A stretch of 64,000 bases of DNA from Zingiber officinale (Eukaryota > Streptophyta > Magnoliopsida > Zingiberales > Zingiberaceae): positions 6,781,705-6,845,704 of the forward strand of contig NC_055987.1 of assembly GCF_018446385.1 (NCBI RefSeq), read 5' to 3'. This document shows, one piece after another, positions 48,815 through 59,701 of the stretch. The notes beneath the pieces were generated by a model that was given only the letters and a program-made list of their open reading frames with translations, was not told the origin of the DNA and ran no database searches. Each line of letters starts with the position of its first letter. Positions within the stretch are counted from its first letter, which is position 1. A program made the position numbers and the translations under genes.

Positions 48815-49370
48815 CGCTCGGATTATTTATATACGCCGACGCCTCTCGATGTTTAATGTCGGAGCTCGACGGCACGGATATTTATAGCCGGACGGCGAGG
48901 CTCTCGATCTTTACGACAGAGCTCGTCGGTTCATCCGCTCGGAGGGTTTATAGACGCCGGCTCGTCTCTCGATCTTTAACGACGGAGCTCGTCCGCGCGG
49001 ATATTTATAGCCAGTCGGCGCGGCTCTACGGTTTAACGTCTGGGCTAGACGGCCTTCCGCTCGGAGGGTTTATAGACGCCGGCTCGTCTCTCGATCTTTA
49101 ACGATGGAGCTCGTCGGAGCGGATATTTATAGCCGGCCGGCTACGCTTAACGTCTGGCTAGACCCTCCGCCGGAGGGGTTTATGACGCCTGCCTCGATCT
49201 TTAACGACGGAGCTCGTCGCGGATATTTATAGCCGGTCGGCGTCTCTACGCTTTAACGTCTGGCTAGACGGCGCGGGAGTTTATAGACGTCCCGCCTCTC
49301 GATCTTTAACGACGAGCTCGGCACGGATATTTATAGCCGGCCGGCTCGTCTCTCGATCGTCGGCCTTCCA
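48815..49370. repeat. Satellite-like tandem array, units of about 103-125 bp
   Basis: About five units with GGAGGGTTTATAGACGCC and GGATATTTATAGCCGG half-units. GGAGGG landmarks at 48941, 49063, 49172 and 49275. Units shorten to the right through deletions. Located between the aORF and pol; array formation in this part of Tat elements is a known phenomenon. Confidence 0.88.
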
Positions 49371-49739
49371 AGGCTAACTCCTTACCAGGTCGAGCGACCT
49401 TGGCCTTCATAACTTATCTCGCTTGAACAGCTTTTATGCCCTACCAACAAAGACGGTCATTTGCTTGCGAATCTAATCGGCTGGGAGGCCTTCGCTATTC
49501 GGGCGCTTGGCTCGGATAATCCATATGCCCCTTTCACCCAGCTTGGAGAACGTACTCCTGGCCGAACGGCTCAGGGTCTGCTTCGTCGAGCATTTTGGCT
49601 CGGATAATTTACCTCCGGCCGAATGACGCGGGGCCTTCGTTTCTTGTTGACAATGCCTTATATTTGTTCTCTTGATTCTTCATTTCTACATTTCCAGTAT
49701 TCAGTCGAAAAAAGTACACAGGATGATTTACAGTGGCAC

Positions 49740-51016
49740 ACCTTTCACCCCGCCCGGTAAGGCTGGAGGTGGTTCACGCTCCACGGTCTATCTAGCTGTC
49801 GGCCGTCCTCATCCTCCAAATAATACGCGCCCGAGCGGAGCTTTTCGATGATTTTGAAGGGGCCTGCCCACGGAGCTTCAAGCTTGCCGACGTCGCCGAC
49901 CGGCTTGACTTTCTTCTAGACAAGATCGCCTACCTGGAATGATCTGGGAATGACGCGCCGGTTGTAGTTTTGCTTCATCCGTTGACGGTACGCCATCAGC
50001 CGAACGGATGCCATGACCCGCTCCTCATCAACCAAATCCAGCTCCATGTTCCTCCGATCGGCGTTGCCCTCATCGTACAATTGGACCCAGACGGACTCGA
50101 CGCCGACTTCAACCGAAATGACTGCTTCGCCGCCGTACACCAGATGAAAAGGTGTGACGCCCGTTGCTTCCTTAGGAGTCGTCCGGATGGCCCATAAAAC
50201 GCCCGACACTTCATCCGGCCAACTTCCTCCCACGTGGTCGAGCCGAGCGCGCAGAATACGGAGAATTTTCCGGTTGGCTACTTCGGCTTGACCGTTGCTT
50301 TGGGGGTAAGCCACGGACGTGAAATGTTGCTCGATGTCGTAGCTTTTGCACCAATCTTCTAGCACCTTCCCTGTGAATTACCGCCCATTGTCGGAAACCA
50401 ATCGGCGAGGGATACCGAACCTACAGATGATGTGTTGCCAGATGAATTTTTTGACCATCTGCTCGGTGATCCTGGCTAGTGGCTTGGTCTCCACCCACTT
50501 GGAAAAATAATCGACCGCCACCAGCAAAAATTTCCTCTGCCCGGTCGCCATCGGAAATGGACCCACAATATCCATTCCCCATTGATCAAACGGACATGAA
50601 ACGACTGATGTCTTCATCTCCTCTGCCGGTCGGTGCGAGAAGTTGTGATACTTCTGGCATGAAAGGCACGTAGATACTGTCCGAGCGGCGTCTATTTGTA
50701 AGGTCGGCCAAAAGTATCCAGTTAGCAAAATCTTCTTGGCTAGTGATCGTCCGCCCGGATGTCCTCCGCACGATCCTTGATGTACCTCTTGGAGGATGTA
50801 AGCCGAGTCTTCCGAGCTCACACACTTCAACAGCGGGCGAGAGAAAGCCTTTTTGTAAAGTTGATCGCCGATGAGTGTAAACCGACCGGCTCTTCTTCTC
50901 AGCAACTGGGCTTCATTCCGGTCGGCTGATATAGTTCCCGAGCGGAGGAACTCCATGATGGGTGCCCTCCAATCGCTTGGAAATGTGAGGCTTTCCATCC
51001 GGTCGACGTGCGCCAC
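49740..51016 (-). pseudogene. Integrase of the Tat element, with in-frame stops
   Basis: From 51016 leftward: the zinc-binding HHCC domain (H-x-GSCGGHPGG, CLSCQKY) and the catalytic core with GMDIVGPFP, VDYFSKWVE and LVSDNG. A TAA at about 50378 replaces the codon after DNGR. The second half, 50365-49916, has YPQSNGQAEVANRKI, including the catalytic Glu region. A TAG at about 49915 stands where relatives have GDLVW. The chromatin-side C-terminus with LEDEDGRQ follows to about 49740. Inserts element DNA into the genome when intact. Confidence 0.88.
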
Positions 51017-51094
51017 CAGCAGTACTTTTTCAATTGGTTGCTGAATGGCGACCGACGTTATAGAACTTGCTAGTTTGGCTAACTCATCATCTGC

Positions 51095-52880
51095 CTAGTT
51101 CTCCGTTCGGGGAATCTTCTGAATAAGAACCTCTCGAAAAGTAGCTTTAAGTTTTTCGAAGGCCTCAGCGTAGAGTTTAAGCCGAACGCTGTTGATTTCA
51201 AAGGTGCCAGAAAGTTGCTGAGCGGCCAACTGTGAATCCGAATAGAGTGTCACCCGACCGGCTCCCACATGTCGTGTTGCCTGCAATCCGGCTATGAGGG
51301 CCTCATACTCTGCTTCATTGTTGGTAGCTTTGTAATCCAGCCGGACGGATAAGTGCATCTTTTCTTCTTGGGGTGAGAACAGCAATATTCCAATTCCACT
51401 TCCGAGCCGAGTGGAAGACCCATCCACATATATTCTCCACATAGCTTCCGGCTCTGGCCTCTGCACTTCCGTCACAAAATCAGCCAAGGATTGCGCTTTG
51501 ATCGCCGAGCGGGGCTGGTATTGGATGTCAAATTCACTCAGTTCTGTCGTCCACTTGATGAGCCGTCCGGACGCTTCTGGATTCAACAGTACTCTTCCTA
51601 GTGGACTGTTCGTCCGGACAATGATGGTGTGAGCCAAGAAATATGGTCGGAGGCGCCGAGCGGCTAGAACCAAAGCAAAGGCCAACTTCTCGAGCCCAGT
51701 GTAACGAGATTCGGCATCTTTTAAGATGTGGCTCAGAAAATACACCGGCTGTTCCTCGCCGCTGGACCTTACAAGTGCCGAGCCTACAGCATGCTCGGTT
51801 GAAGACAGATAAATATAAAGTGACTCACCCCCGATCGGCTTGGCTAGTATAGGCAGAGAATTAAGATATGTCTTCAATTCTTCGAATGCTCGGTCGCATT
51901 CCTCGTTCCAGTGAAATTTAGTTGCCTTGAACAAAATTTTGAAGAAAGGGAGGCTCCGATCGGCAGTTTTGGAGATGAATCTGGACAAAGCAGTTATCCG
52001 ACCGGTCAACCGTTGCACTTCCCTTGTATTTCTGGGAGGCGGCATGTCTTGTAGAGCTTTCACTTTGCTGGGATTTGCTTCAATTCCCCGCTCGGTCACT
52101 ATGTACCCCAAGAAACGCCCTCCTTTTGCTCCGAACAGGCACTTCTGGGGATTTAGCTTGGCTCCATATTTGCGTAGCGTTCGGAAGGTTTCTTCCATGT
52201 CCTTGAAGAGATCGGCCGCTCGGACTGATTTGATAAGAATGTCGTCCACATAGACTTCCAGATTCCGACCTGCTCCCCGAACACTTTGTTCATCAAGCGT
52301 TGATAGGTGGCCCCAGATTCTTCAATCCGAACGACATCACATTGTAGCAATACGTGCCGTCGGCACTAACTTTTCTTGATCTTCACGGGTGAGCTGCACT
52401 TGATGGTAGCCTTGGTTGGCGCCGAGCATACATATTAACTCGCATGACCGTAGAGTCCACCAAATTGATCTATCCGGGGGGATAAAAATCTGGGCATGCT
52501 TTGTCAAGTCCCAAAGTCGATGCACTCCACTTGCCGCCCGGCTTGAGACTAATACTACGTTAGCCACCACCGAACCGTGACCACAGATGTGGCCACCTCG
52601 AGCTTCTCGACTCCGCCGGATTATGGAGTTCGCCTCAGACCAAATCTCTTTTCTCCGCTTATCGCCGAGAGTCCGCCGACATGCAACTCATGTTGCGCTA
52701 TGCTCGACGAAATTTCGGCAATTCATGTACTAAGCATTTAATACATCATGATTTCGCTGGAGGCATTGGATCGCTCCTCCTTCGCTTCCTCCGGATCGAG
52801 GCAACAAAGTCGTGGCCTCCGATCGGGTCGGATGAATCTGCACTTCCTCTTTCTTCATAAATTAAAGAGGGTGGCTTTTT
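51095..52880 (-). pseudogene. Reverse transcriptase, RNase H and archaeal-type RNase H of the Tat element
   Basis: The N-terminal half of the RT (about 52880-52250) is broken by frame changes; ELICMLGANQGYHQVQL and the primer-grip area are still readable. From 52249 the frame is open for 384 residues: MDDILIKS with the second catalytic Asp pair, the RT thumb and connection (LGYIVTERGIEANP, FHWNEECDRAFEELK), a Ty3 RNase H (YFLSHILKDAESRYTGLEK), then a second RNase H (WRIYVDGSSTRLGSGIGILL, NNEAEYEALIAGL, LYSDSQLAAQQ) with D-E-D residues. The double RNase H places it in the Tat lineage. Confidence 0.92.
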
Positions 52881-52895
52881 GGTGATGGCTTTACC

Positions 52896-53347
52896 TCAAT
52901 CCGGGGTGCCTTCCGCCTCTGCTCGGACCATCTCGATGTAACATCGCCGAGCCGCTAGCTGATCTCCTCGTATTTCTCCCACATGGTCCTCCACGGGAAT
53001 TTGATCTTCGATGAAAAGTTGAGACGACCGCCGGAATTCACTGAGTGCCGGTCGTCCCAAAATGACGCTGGACGAAGGAGAGTCAACCACCACGAAGTTT
53101 GTTGTTCTCGTCCTCCCGAACGGCTCTTCTCCCAATGAGGTAGCCACCGGATCCGGCCGATCATCAACTTCGCCACCCGTGAACCCGTGAGAGCTGAGTC
53201 GCCATAGGTAGTACCGATCAATTTGCAACCGATCGAACGCCTCTTGAATATGATGTTGACCGAGCTCCCTGTGTCAACAAATACGCTGTGAATAGTGTAG
53301 TTGGCTATTACCGCATTGATGAGCAGAGCCGTCGTGAGGCACTTCAA
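52896..53347 (-). pseudogene. Aspartic protease of the Tat element, frameshifted
   Basis: FVDTGSSVNIIF contains the catalytic D-T/S-G. The later part VILGRPALSEF lies in another frame, so at least one shift lies between them. Cleaves the polyprotein in intact elements. Confidence 0.82.
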
Positions 53348-53359
53348 CTCCTTCCAAGT

Positions 53360-54743
53360 CCCCGGCCCGAACTTTCAGTCCGCTTGCTCGCTCTCCGCCG
53401 CAACCGACTGCATGGATTTGGAGTTGCCGAACGCCGCCTTTCTAGCTCGATTGGAGTCTCCTCCGGCCGGCCCGCCACGATGACATTTATCTCGCCTCGA
53501 AGTGTTGCTTTTATTTTCCTCTTCCCGAGCGGATGGTCGGGACCGTTCTCTGGACGATTCTCTCGCCTCGGAGAGCGATGCCGATCGGAGTCTGCTGTCG
53601 TGGCCTATCAACTCGAGTCCGACGGCTTCCCGAATTCTCCGCCGATCGATCGAGGGAGATCGCCCAAAGACTCGCGGGCACAGATGAGCCACTAAGGGAA
53701 GACTTCGACAATCCCGTGTTGTGCGTATCCGTCCGGTGGAAGGAGCAGAGCATCGGGGTCCACCTCTTCTTTGGTTTGGGTCGGGCGGCACCTCCTGCAC
53801 ATGGGATCGGACATGGAAGATCGGATTGCTTCACCCATGGTCCTCTAGGCTACAAGAGCTACAGGCCGCTTCCGCCTACCGAGGAGGCCGCTACGGAGTT
53901 TCTTTTTCCCGTCACCGTGCTTCTTCCACGTTAATGTACTCTAGCCCGATGTAGCATGTGATCGTAATCCCGGGCGGCTTGATGAGCGATCGGAAGAAAT
54001 CTCCATCCACTAGGCCTTGTGTGAAGGCATTCATCATGGTTTCAGTAGCCGCTGGAATGTCCATCGCCACTTGTCTGGTAGCATCGGCTGCTAGCGAATT
54101 GCTGCTGCTTGATGGCGAACAGACTTACGCTTGTTTTTTGATAACGCCGACTGCTGGCGAAGTGGTGGAGGAAGGTCGTTCGAAAGTCCTTGAAGCTTGT
54201 GATGGATCCGTCCGGCAGCCTCCGGAACCACCGTTGAGCCGATCCCGAGAGAGTGGTGAGAAAAACTCGGCACTTTACTCCATCTGTGTATTGATGGAGG
54301 GTTGCCGTGTTATCAAACTTACCCAGGTGATCATCCGGGTCGGTTGTCCCATTATACTCGCCGATCGTCGGGGGCGTGTAGTGCTTGGGCAGAGGGTCTC
54401 GTAGAATGACCTCTGAAAATTGGCGATTGATCCGCTCGGGCGACGCGTCCGCTCGGGGGGCTTTCCCCTTCCTGTCGTCTCGTCGAGGCATTTCCTCTGA
54501 AGATGACCCCTTATCTCTGTGAGTTGGTAAGGCTTCAGGGGTGCGGAATAGAGCCCGATGAAATGCGACGGTGGCAGGTGGTGCTTCCGTTCGGCCACCA
54601 GATGCTGATGTTGCTTGTTGCTCTGGCCGCTCGGCAGATGCTTTCTGTTTTTGCTCCACAAGTTTGGTGGCCCTTGTCTCGATCAGAGCGTCGAGTTCCT
54701 CATTCGAAAGCGTCACCACGTGTTGTCGTCCAGCCTCGTCCAT
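53360..54743 (-). pseudogene. gag of the Tat element
   Basis: Starts MDEAGRQHVVTLSNEELDAL at 54743. The retrotransposon gag domain lies at about 54420-54090 (DPDDHLGKFDNTATLHQYTD, GSAQRWFRRLP, SFKDFRTTFLHHFA). The frame ends at 54042. The C-terminal part to about 53360 is Arg/Ser-rich, in other frames, and has no clear intact zinc knuckle. Confidence 0.82.
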
Positions 54744-54769
54744 TGTTTCCGATCGGATGCAGGAGCGTT

Positions 54770-54787
54770 CCCACAGACGGCGCCAAA
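54770..54787 (-). other. Primer-binding site of the Tat element
   Basis: TGGCGCCGTCTGTGGGAA on the minus strand, adjacent to the right LTR; the type usual in Tat elements. Confidence 0.85.
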
Positions 54788-54788
54788 T

Positions 54789-56133
54789 TGATCCTGTCCG
54801 AACCAGAAGTCAACAGACGCTGGGCACGTGGCGCTCTCCGACTCGCTGGTGTAGATCTACAACTGGTGGTGCGATGCTCCGGCTAACCTGCACAAAAGTC
54901 GGGCCGGGAAGGGGGTTCCCGGCGGCGACCCTCCGACGCTCAAGTCAGGTAAATTACGATGAACAAGGTGGCTCCCAAAGTCTCAGAATACCTGGAGATC
55001 CCCCTTCCCGACGAAGTCTGAGGCTCTTTATATAGAGCTGTGAAGGGTTTGAGCACGTGTACCGAGGTGCATACGTGTCCTCTGTCCTTTCCTAGGTATG
55101 CGGCTATTAGAAAGCTTACCGGTTGTCAGAGAAAGAAGTCCCCTGTCCTTTTCCCTTGCTCCAAACTTGTCGTCCGGGCGGACAACTCCCTCAACATCCG
55201 ACCGGACATCCGCAGTGGTTTACTTGTGCTTTGTGGAGACTAATAAACAGGGGTGCTTTATGACTTTGGTCGGTCAAAAGGTCAGCTCGGTCCATGACCT
55301 TTTCAACTGAGCGTCGGAACCCCGATTTGACAGAGTGCCTTCCAACCATAAGTGCGAGCCGGCCGGCAGTCCGGTCGGACCGACCGTCTACGGTCGTCCT
55401 TCCGGTCGGACCACACTCTCCCCGGATGGGCGGCTGCTCCGGTGACTTCCAGACGCTGGGCACGTGGCGCTCTCCGACTCGCTGGTGTAGATCTCCAACT
55501 GGTGGTGCGATGCTCCGGCTAACCTGCACAAAAGTCGGGCTGGGAAGGGGGTTCCCGGCGGCGACCCTCCGACGCTCAAGTCAGGTAAATTACGATGAAC
55601 AAGGTGGCTCCCAAAGTCTCAAAATACCTGGAGATCCCCCTTCCCGACGAAGTCTGAGGCTCTTTATATAGAGTTGTGAAGGGTTTGAGCACGTGTACCG
55701 AGGTGCATACGTGTCCTCTGTCCTTTCCTAGGTATGCGGCTGTTAGAAAGCTTACCGGTTGTCAGAGAAAGAAGTCCCCTGTCCTTTTCCATTGCTCCAA
55801 ACTTGTCGTCCGGGCGGACAGCTCCCTCAACATCCGGCCGGACAACCGCAGTGGTTTACTTGTGCTTTGTGGAGACTAATAAACAGGGGTGCTTTATGAC
55901 TTTGGTCGGTCAAAAGGTCAGCTCGGTCCATGACCTTTTCAACTGAGCGTCGGAACCCCGATTTGACAGGGTGCCTTCCAACCATAAGTGCGAGCCGGCC
56001 GGCAGTCCGATCGGACCGGCCGTCTACGGCAGTCCTTCCGGTCGGACCACACTCTCCCCGGATGGGCGGCTGCTCCGGTGACTTCCACTTGGCGTTGACT
56101 TTGTAGGGGGGGCCTGCTCTTACTACCGGATCA
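54789..56133 (-). repeat. 5' LTR of the Tat element, enlarged by a 636-bp tandem duplication
   Basis: Units 54815-55450 and 55451-56086 are the same length and nearly identical, each from AGACGCTGGGCACGTGG to GGTGACTTCC. The first 26 bp and the last 47 bp of a normal LTR flank the pair. The repeated short ORFs here are shadows of the duplication. Confidence 0.93.
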
Positions 56134-57106
56134 TTTATCATGGCCGAAACTTCCTCAAGCAAGAAATAAACTTCTAAGCAACATATAAGCATGAATCTCT
56201 AGCAAATTTTATAACATATCATAGGAAAGTCTATGAGCATACAAACTTAGGTTTTGAGCTTCATGAACCCTAAAATTTTATCATGGCCGAAACATCATAC
56301 AACAAGAAGTAAACTTCTAAGCAACATATAAACATGAATCTCTAGCTAATTTCATAACATATCATAAGGAAGTCTATGAGCATACTAACTTAGGTTTTGA
56401 GCTTCATGAACCCTAAAAATTTATCATAGCCGAACCTTATTAAAAGAAGGTCAATAAACATATTAATAAGAAGATCAAGCTTAAACAACATACAACATAA
56501 ATCCTTAAACTAAATTCATATCATAACCTACTAAGATCCATGAGCATGGTTTCTTCTCTTTTTATTTTTATTTTTATTTTTATTTTCAAGAGTTCAAATA
56601 TTTGAGTCCTCCTTTGTTTTTGGATTTCGGCAAGGAGAGGTGAGGAGGGGCTCTTGGTCACGGTGAGGAGGAGGAGGGAGAAGGAAGAGGAGAAAATGAG
56701 TTTTCTTATTTAATTTCCCCTTTTATTCATCATGAGAGGAGGAAGGGAAAATGTACTTTTCCTTCTCCTTTCCTTTTACTTCTCCTTAATGAAAAGAGGA
56801 AGCAAGAATCATCTTTTCTTTTGAGAGGGAGAAGGCAACTCTAACTTCTACTTCTCAATGAAAAAGCTCTTTTCTTACTCTTAACTATATTGTCACTTCT
56901 CTCTTTAACAATAATTTCTCTTGGTCTCTTGGTTGACACATACATATATCTAGTAAGAGATCCAAGTTCAAGCCTTGGTCATCTCTTTTTGGTTCTATTT
57001 TATTTTATCATTTTTTTGCAAATTTACCCATAAGGCCTATTTATTTTTATTATGATAAAAAAAAAATCTAAAATCTTGCTAAGTATTCTATGGGTGTTAC
57101 ACATGA

Positions 57107-57960
57107 ATCGTCCAGCGTCTTCTATCTTCCCGTTAGAATACAGGTCGCATTCCCACAGACAGCGCTAAAATGATCTTGTCTGAAATCGTGAAGCTGGGAG
57201 GTGGTAGTTTCGCTGACCGGACGTGGACTCTGCTCCTCTCTACAAAACAAATGACATCAGTACCAAGCCAGGAAAGGGGTTCCCGGCGTTGGCCCTCCGA
57301 CGCTCAAGTTAGTCATCGGAAAATATGGAGAAGCAGAGCAACTGTAGGAACAGTGGTATCCAATAGTAAAGCGTACCTCCACCGATGAAGGACCCCCTTT
57401 ATATAGAGCCCTAGTGGGTAGCGTGCGCGCTTTTCGAGGCATGGGCACTCTCTCCCAAGTGTCCCAAGAAAGGACCTTGTCAGAAAAGTACCCCTAACAT
57501 CATACCTTAATAGGGCATGTATATCCCTAACGCGCCAGTAGAAGTTTCGGCCGTATGATCCGTCTGTTGATCATGCCTCGTGTCAGCAGCACTATCTCCA
57601 AAAATAATGTCGAGAGATACTACAGTGATTCCGTTACTTGGCCAAGCGGGGTAGTCGCTCGGCTGGGAATGCTCTGTCCATAACCAGGTCCCGTTGCTAG
57701 ACCGAGTGGGGTAGCCGCTCGGTCGGGACTCCGTTGCGTCATTGGTTAGGTCCCGTTGCTTGGTCGAGCGAGGTAGCTGCTCGATTGGGACTCTGCTGCA
57801 TCTTGTCACTCCGTATCGAGCGTCAGCTGTCTCGCATATCATCCCGAGCCTAAGTGGGGGTCAGCTCGGACCCGTATCTTTCCGATTATGACCTGATAGC
57901 TCGATCGACCATTACAATTATCCTCTGTTTGGCCCTTTGATTTTTGAACGTTGACCGCTT
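57107..57960 (-). repeat. Leader, primer site and LTR of the older Tat-type element that hosts the nest
   Basis: 57107-57171 continues the gag leader of 42530-42735 and holds a slightly decayed primer site (TTAGCGCTGTCTGTGGGAA on the minus strand). An LTR starts at 57172 with TGATCTTGTCTGAAATCG and shares GGAAAGGGGTTCCCGGCG and CTTTATATAGAGCC with the other Tat LTRs. The right end is not clear; 57960 is approximate. Confidence 0.65.
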
Positions 57961-58139
57961 TAATTTTGCTCTCCACTCCGATAATTAATCTCGTGCCGGA
58001 TAGAGTTCCCTCCATCGCAGCATAAATTATTATGGACTTAACGTAGAATTTTATTTTTGAACATCGGGTGTGAATCAATCATTCAAATCCGGCTTTCCAA
58101 TCGAACCGGACCGAACGCCGGTTCAGGTTAACAACGCAA

Positions 58140-58146
58140 TATAAAT
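58140..58146 (+). promoter_or_regulatory. TATA box of the UGT gene
   Basis: TATAAAT; it overlaps the upstream ATG at 58145. If used, transcription would start about 30 bp further on, before the ATG at 58196. Confidence 0.55.
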
Positions 58147-58195
58147 GGACATTGAGGAGTGCTTTCACCGATTACCTTCGAGACTCAGACTAGCG

Positions 58196-59701
58196 ATGAG
58201 TTCCGTCGCCGAAACCGACGCCGCCGATCGGAGGCCACTCCGTCTCTTCTTCATTCCTTACTTCGCCTCAGGCCACCTGATCCCTTTGGTAGACATTGCC
58301 CGCCTCCTTTCTTCCCGAGGAGTCGATTCCACCATCCTAGCCACCCCCTGCAACGCCGCCCTCGTCCGCGCCACCGTCGACGCCGCAGCCGACGCTGGCC
58401 TCCGGATCCAGCTACTCGAATACCCCTTCCCGTCGGCGGAGTCCGGCCTCCCTCCGGGTGTAGAGAACATCAGCGCACTTCCCCCCGCTGAGTGCCACAA
58501 GATCGACTCCGCCATCGCCTTCACCCGCCCCACCCTCGAACACCTGCTCGGCCTCCACCACCCTGATGCGGTTGTCGCCGACAGCCATTTCCCGTGGACT
58601 ATAGATATCGCTCGCGAACTCGGCATCCCGCGCATCACGTTCGGCGCGGTGGGGACCCTGCCTTACTGCGTCTCGCATTCTGTATTGACGAACCAGCCGT
58701 TCAAGGACGTCATCCGCCACGACGAGCGCGTTCCCATCCCGGACCTCCCTCACCCTTTGTTACTAGCACGATCTGAGCTCCCCGACTTCCTTGTCCAGGA
58801 TACTGTCTTCGGTAGCCTCATGGAAGAAGCCCGCGAAGCCGACAAAGCAAGCCTCGGCATCATCATCAACAGCTTTACCGAGTTTGAGGGGATCTACCTC
58901 GATTACTTCCATCAGATGTTGAGCATCAAGACCTGGTTCGTGGGCCCTGTCGCCCTGATGGATTCTGAATCCGGCGGCCTCGGGGTCCGAGGCGGCAACG
59001 TCGACCCTGTCGCCGTCGCGAACAGAGGACGTTGCCTCTCGTGGCTCAGCGAGCAAGAGCCGAGTTCGGTAGTGTACTCCTGCTTCGGTAGCTGGAGCCA
59101 GTTCACTGGCGAGCAACTCAGGGAGATGGCGCTTGGGCTAGAGGCTTCCGGCCACCCGTTCTTGTGGGTGGTGCGCGAGGCGGACGGGGCCGAATGGATG
59201 CCGCATGGGTTCGAGCAGCGGGTGAAGGGGCGCGGGCTTGTTCTTTGGGGGTGGGTCCCGCAGGTAGAACTGCTTAGCCACGCCGCCGTCGGCGCCTTCG
59301 TGACGCACTGCGGGTGGAACTCGATTCTGGAGGGCGTCTCCTCCGGGTTGCCGATGGTGACGTGGCCGATCGGGACGGAGCAGTTTATAAACGAAAAGCT
59401 GGTGGTGGAGCGATTCCGTGTGGGCGTCAAAGCGTCAAATAGCATAAGGAGCGCGACGGATCCAAATCGGACGATCGTGAGAGCAGCGGAGCTGGCAAGG
59501 GCGATAGGGAGCATCATGGACGCTGGGTTGGCGGGCGAGGGAACGAGAAGGCGGGCGAGGGAGCTCGCGGAGAAGGCGAGAGCGGCGGTAGACAAGGGCG
59601 GTTCGTCCGACAAGGGTTTGAACAATTTGATAGAGGATATATACGTCTGGCACGAAAACAAGAGGTCCGCTGCCGGAAAGGCTGTCGACAGCTCGATTTA
59701 G
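58196..59701 (+). CDS. UDP-glycosyltransferase, UGT73-type (GT1 family), intronless
   Basis: Transfers a sugar, usually glucose from UDP-glucose, to a small acceptor in the cytosol. UGT73 members act on flavonoids, phenolics, hormones, terpenoids or saponins; the acceptor cannot be read from the sequence. With the start at 58196 the product has 501 residues. PYFASGHLIPLVDIARLL holds the catalytic His and VVADSHFPW the partner Asp. YSCFGSWSQFTGEQL and LGLEASGHPFLWVVRE are UGT73-like. The 44-residue PSPG sugar-donor box runs from WVPQVELLSH through THCGWNS to GTEQ. A more upstream in-frame ATG (58145) would add 17 residues, but it overlaps the TATA box and relatives begin a few residues before PLRLFFIP, so I chose 58196. 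Strong GC bias in codon third positions. No lesions. Only about 240 bp from a Tat LTR fragment. Confidence 0.92.
   Translation: MSSVAETDAADRRPLRLFFIPYFASGHLIPLVDIARLLSSRGVDSTILATPCNAALVRATVDAAADAGLRIQLLEYPFPSAESGLPPGVENISALPPAECHKIDSAIAFTRPTLEHLLGLHHPDAVVADSHFPWTIDIARELGIPRITFGAVGTLPYCVSHSVLTNQPFKDVIRHDERVPIPDLPHPLLLARSELPDFLVQDTVFGSLMEEAREADKASLGIIINSFTEFEGIYLDYFHQMLSIKTWFVGPVALMDSESGGLGVRGGNVDPVAVANRGRCLSWLSEQEPSSVVYSCFGSWSQFTGEQLREMALGLEASGHPFLWVVREADGAEWMPHGFEQRVKGRGLVLWGWVPQVELLSHAAVGAFVTHCGWNSILEGVSSGLPMVTWPIGTEQFINEKLVVERFRVGVKASNSIRSATDPNRTIVRAAELARAIGSIMDAGLAGEGTRRRARELAEKARAAVDKGGSSDKGLNNLIEDIYVWHENKRSAAGKAVDSSI

Larger units (their letters stand above)
44972..56133 (-). mobile_element. 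Complete Tat-lineage Ty3 (gypsy) retrotransposon, 11.2 kb, TSD TTTAT
   Basis: LTRs 44972-45651 and 54789-56133 start TGATCC and end GGATCA. Exact duplication TTTAT at 44967-44971 and 56134-56138. On the minus strand the order is LTR, primer site TGGCGCCGTCTGTGGGAA (54787-54770), gag, protease, RT, RNase H, second archaeal-type RNase H, integrase, tandem repeats, antisense ORF, purine tract (GAAGGGGAGGCAAG), LTR. The second RNase H and the antisense ORF before the 3' LTR are known marks of the Tat/Ogre lineage. All coding parts carry lesions. Confidence 0.95.
42736..57101. mobile_element. Tekay/Del-like solo LTR (about 3.2 kb), split by an 11.2-kb insertion, TSD CATGA
   Basis: Termini TGTAACGCC at 42736 and GGGTGTTACA at 57101; on the minus strand it reads TGTAACACCC at the start, as chromovirus LTRs often do. 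Exact duplication CATGA at 42731-42735 and 57102-57106. LTR sequence proper is 42736-44971 and 56139-57101. No internal domains. It contains many ATATCATAA phrases and a tandem repeat. Confidence 0.85.

Noticed and set aside
45223-55946. Short repeated frames of 60-70 residues in the Tat LTRs
   Set aside because: They occur once per LTR unit on the strand opposite to gag-pol, and no domain is visible.
58258-59661. Long minus-strand frames across the UGT gene
   Set aside because: Antisense shadows caused by the high GC content of codon third positions.
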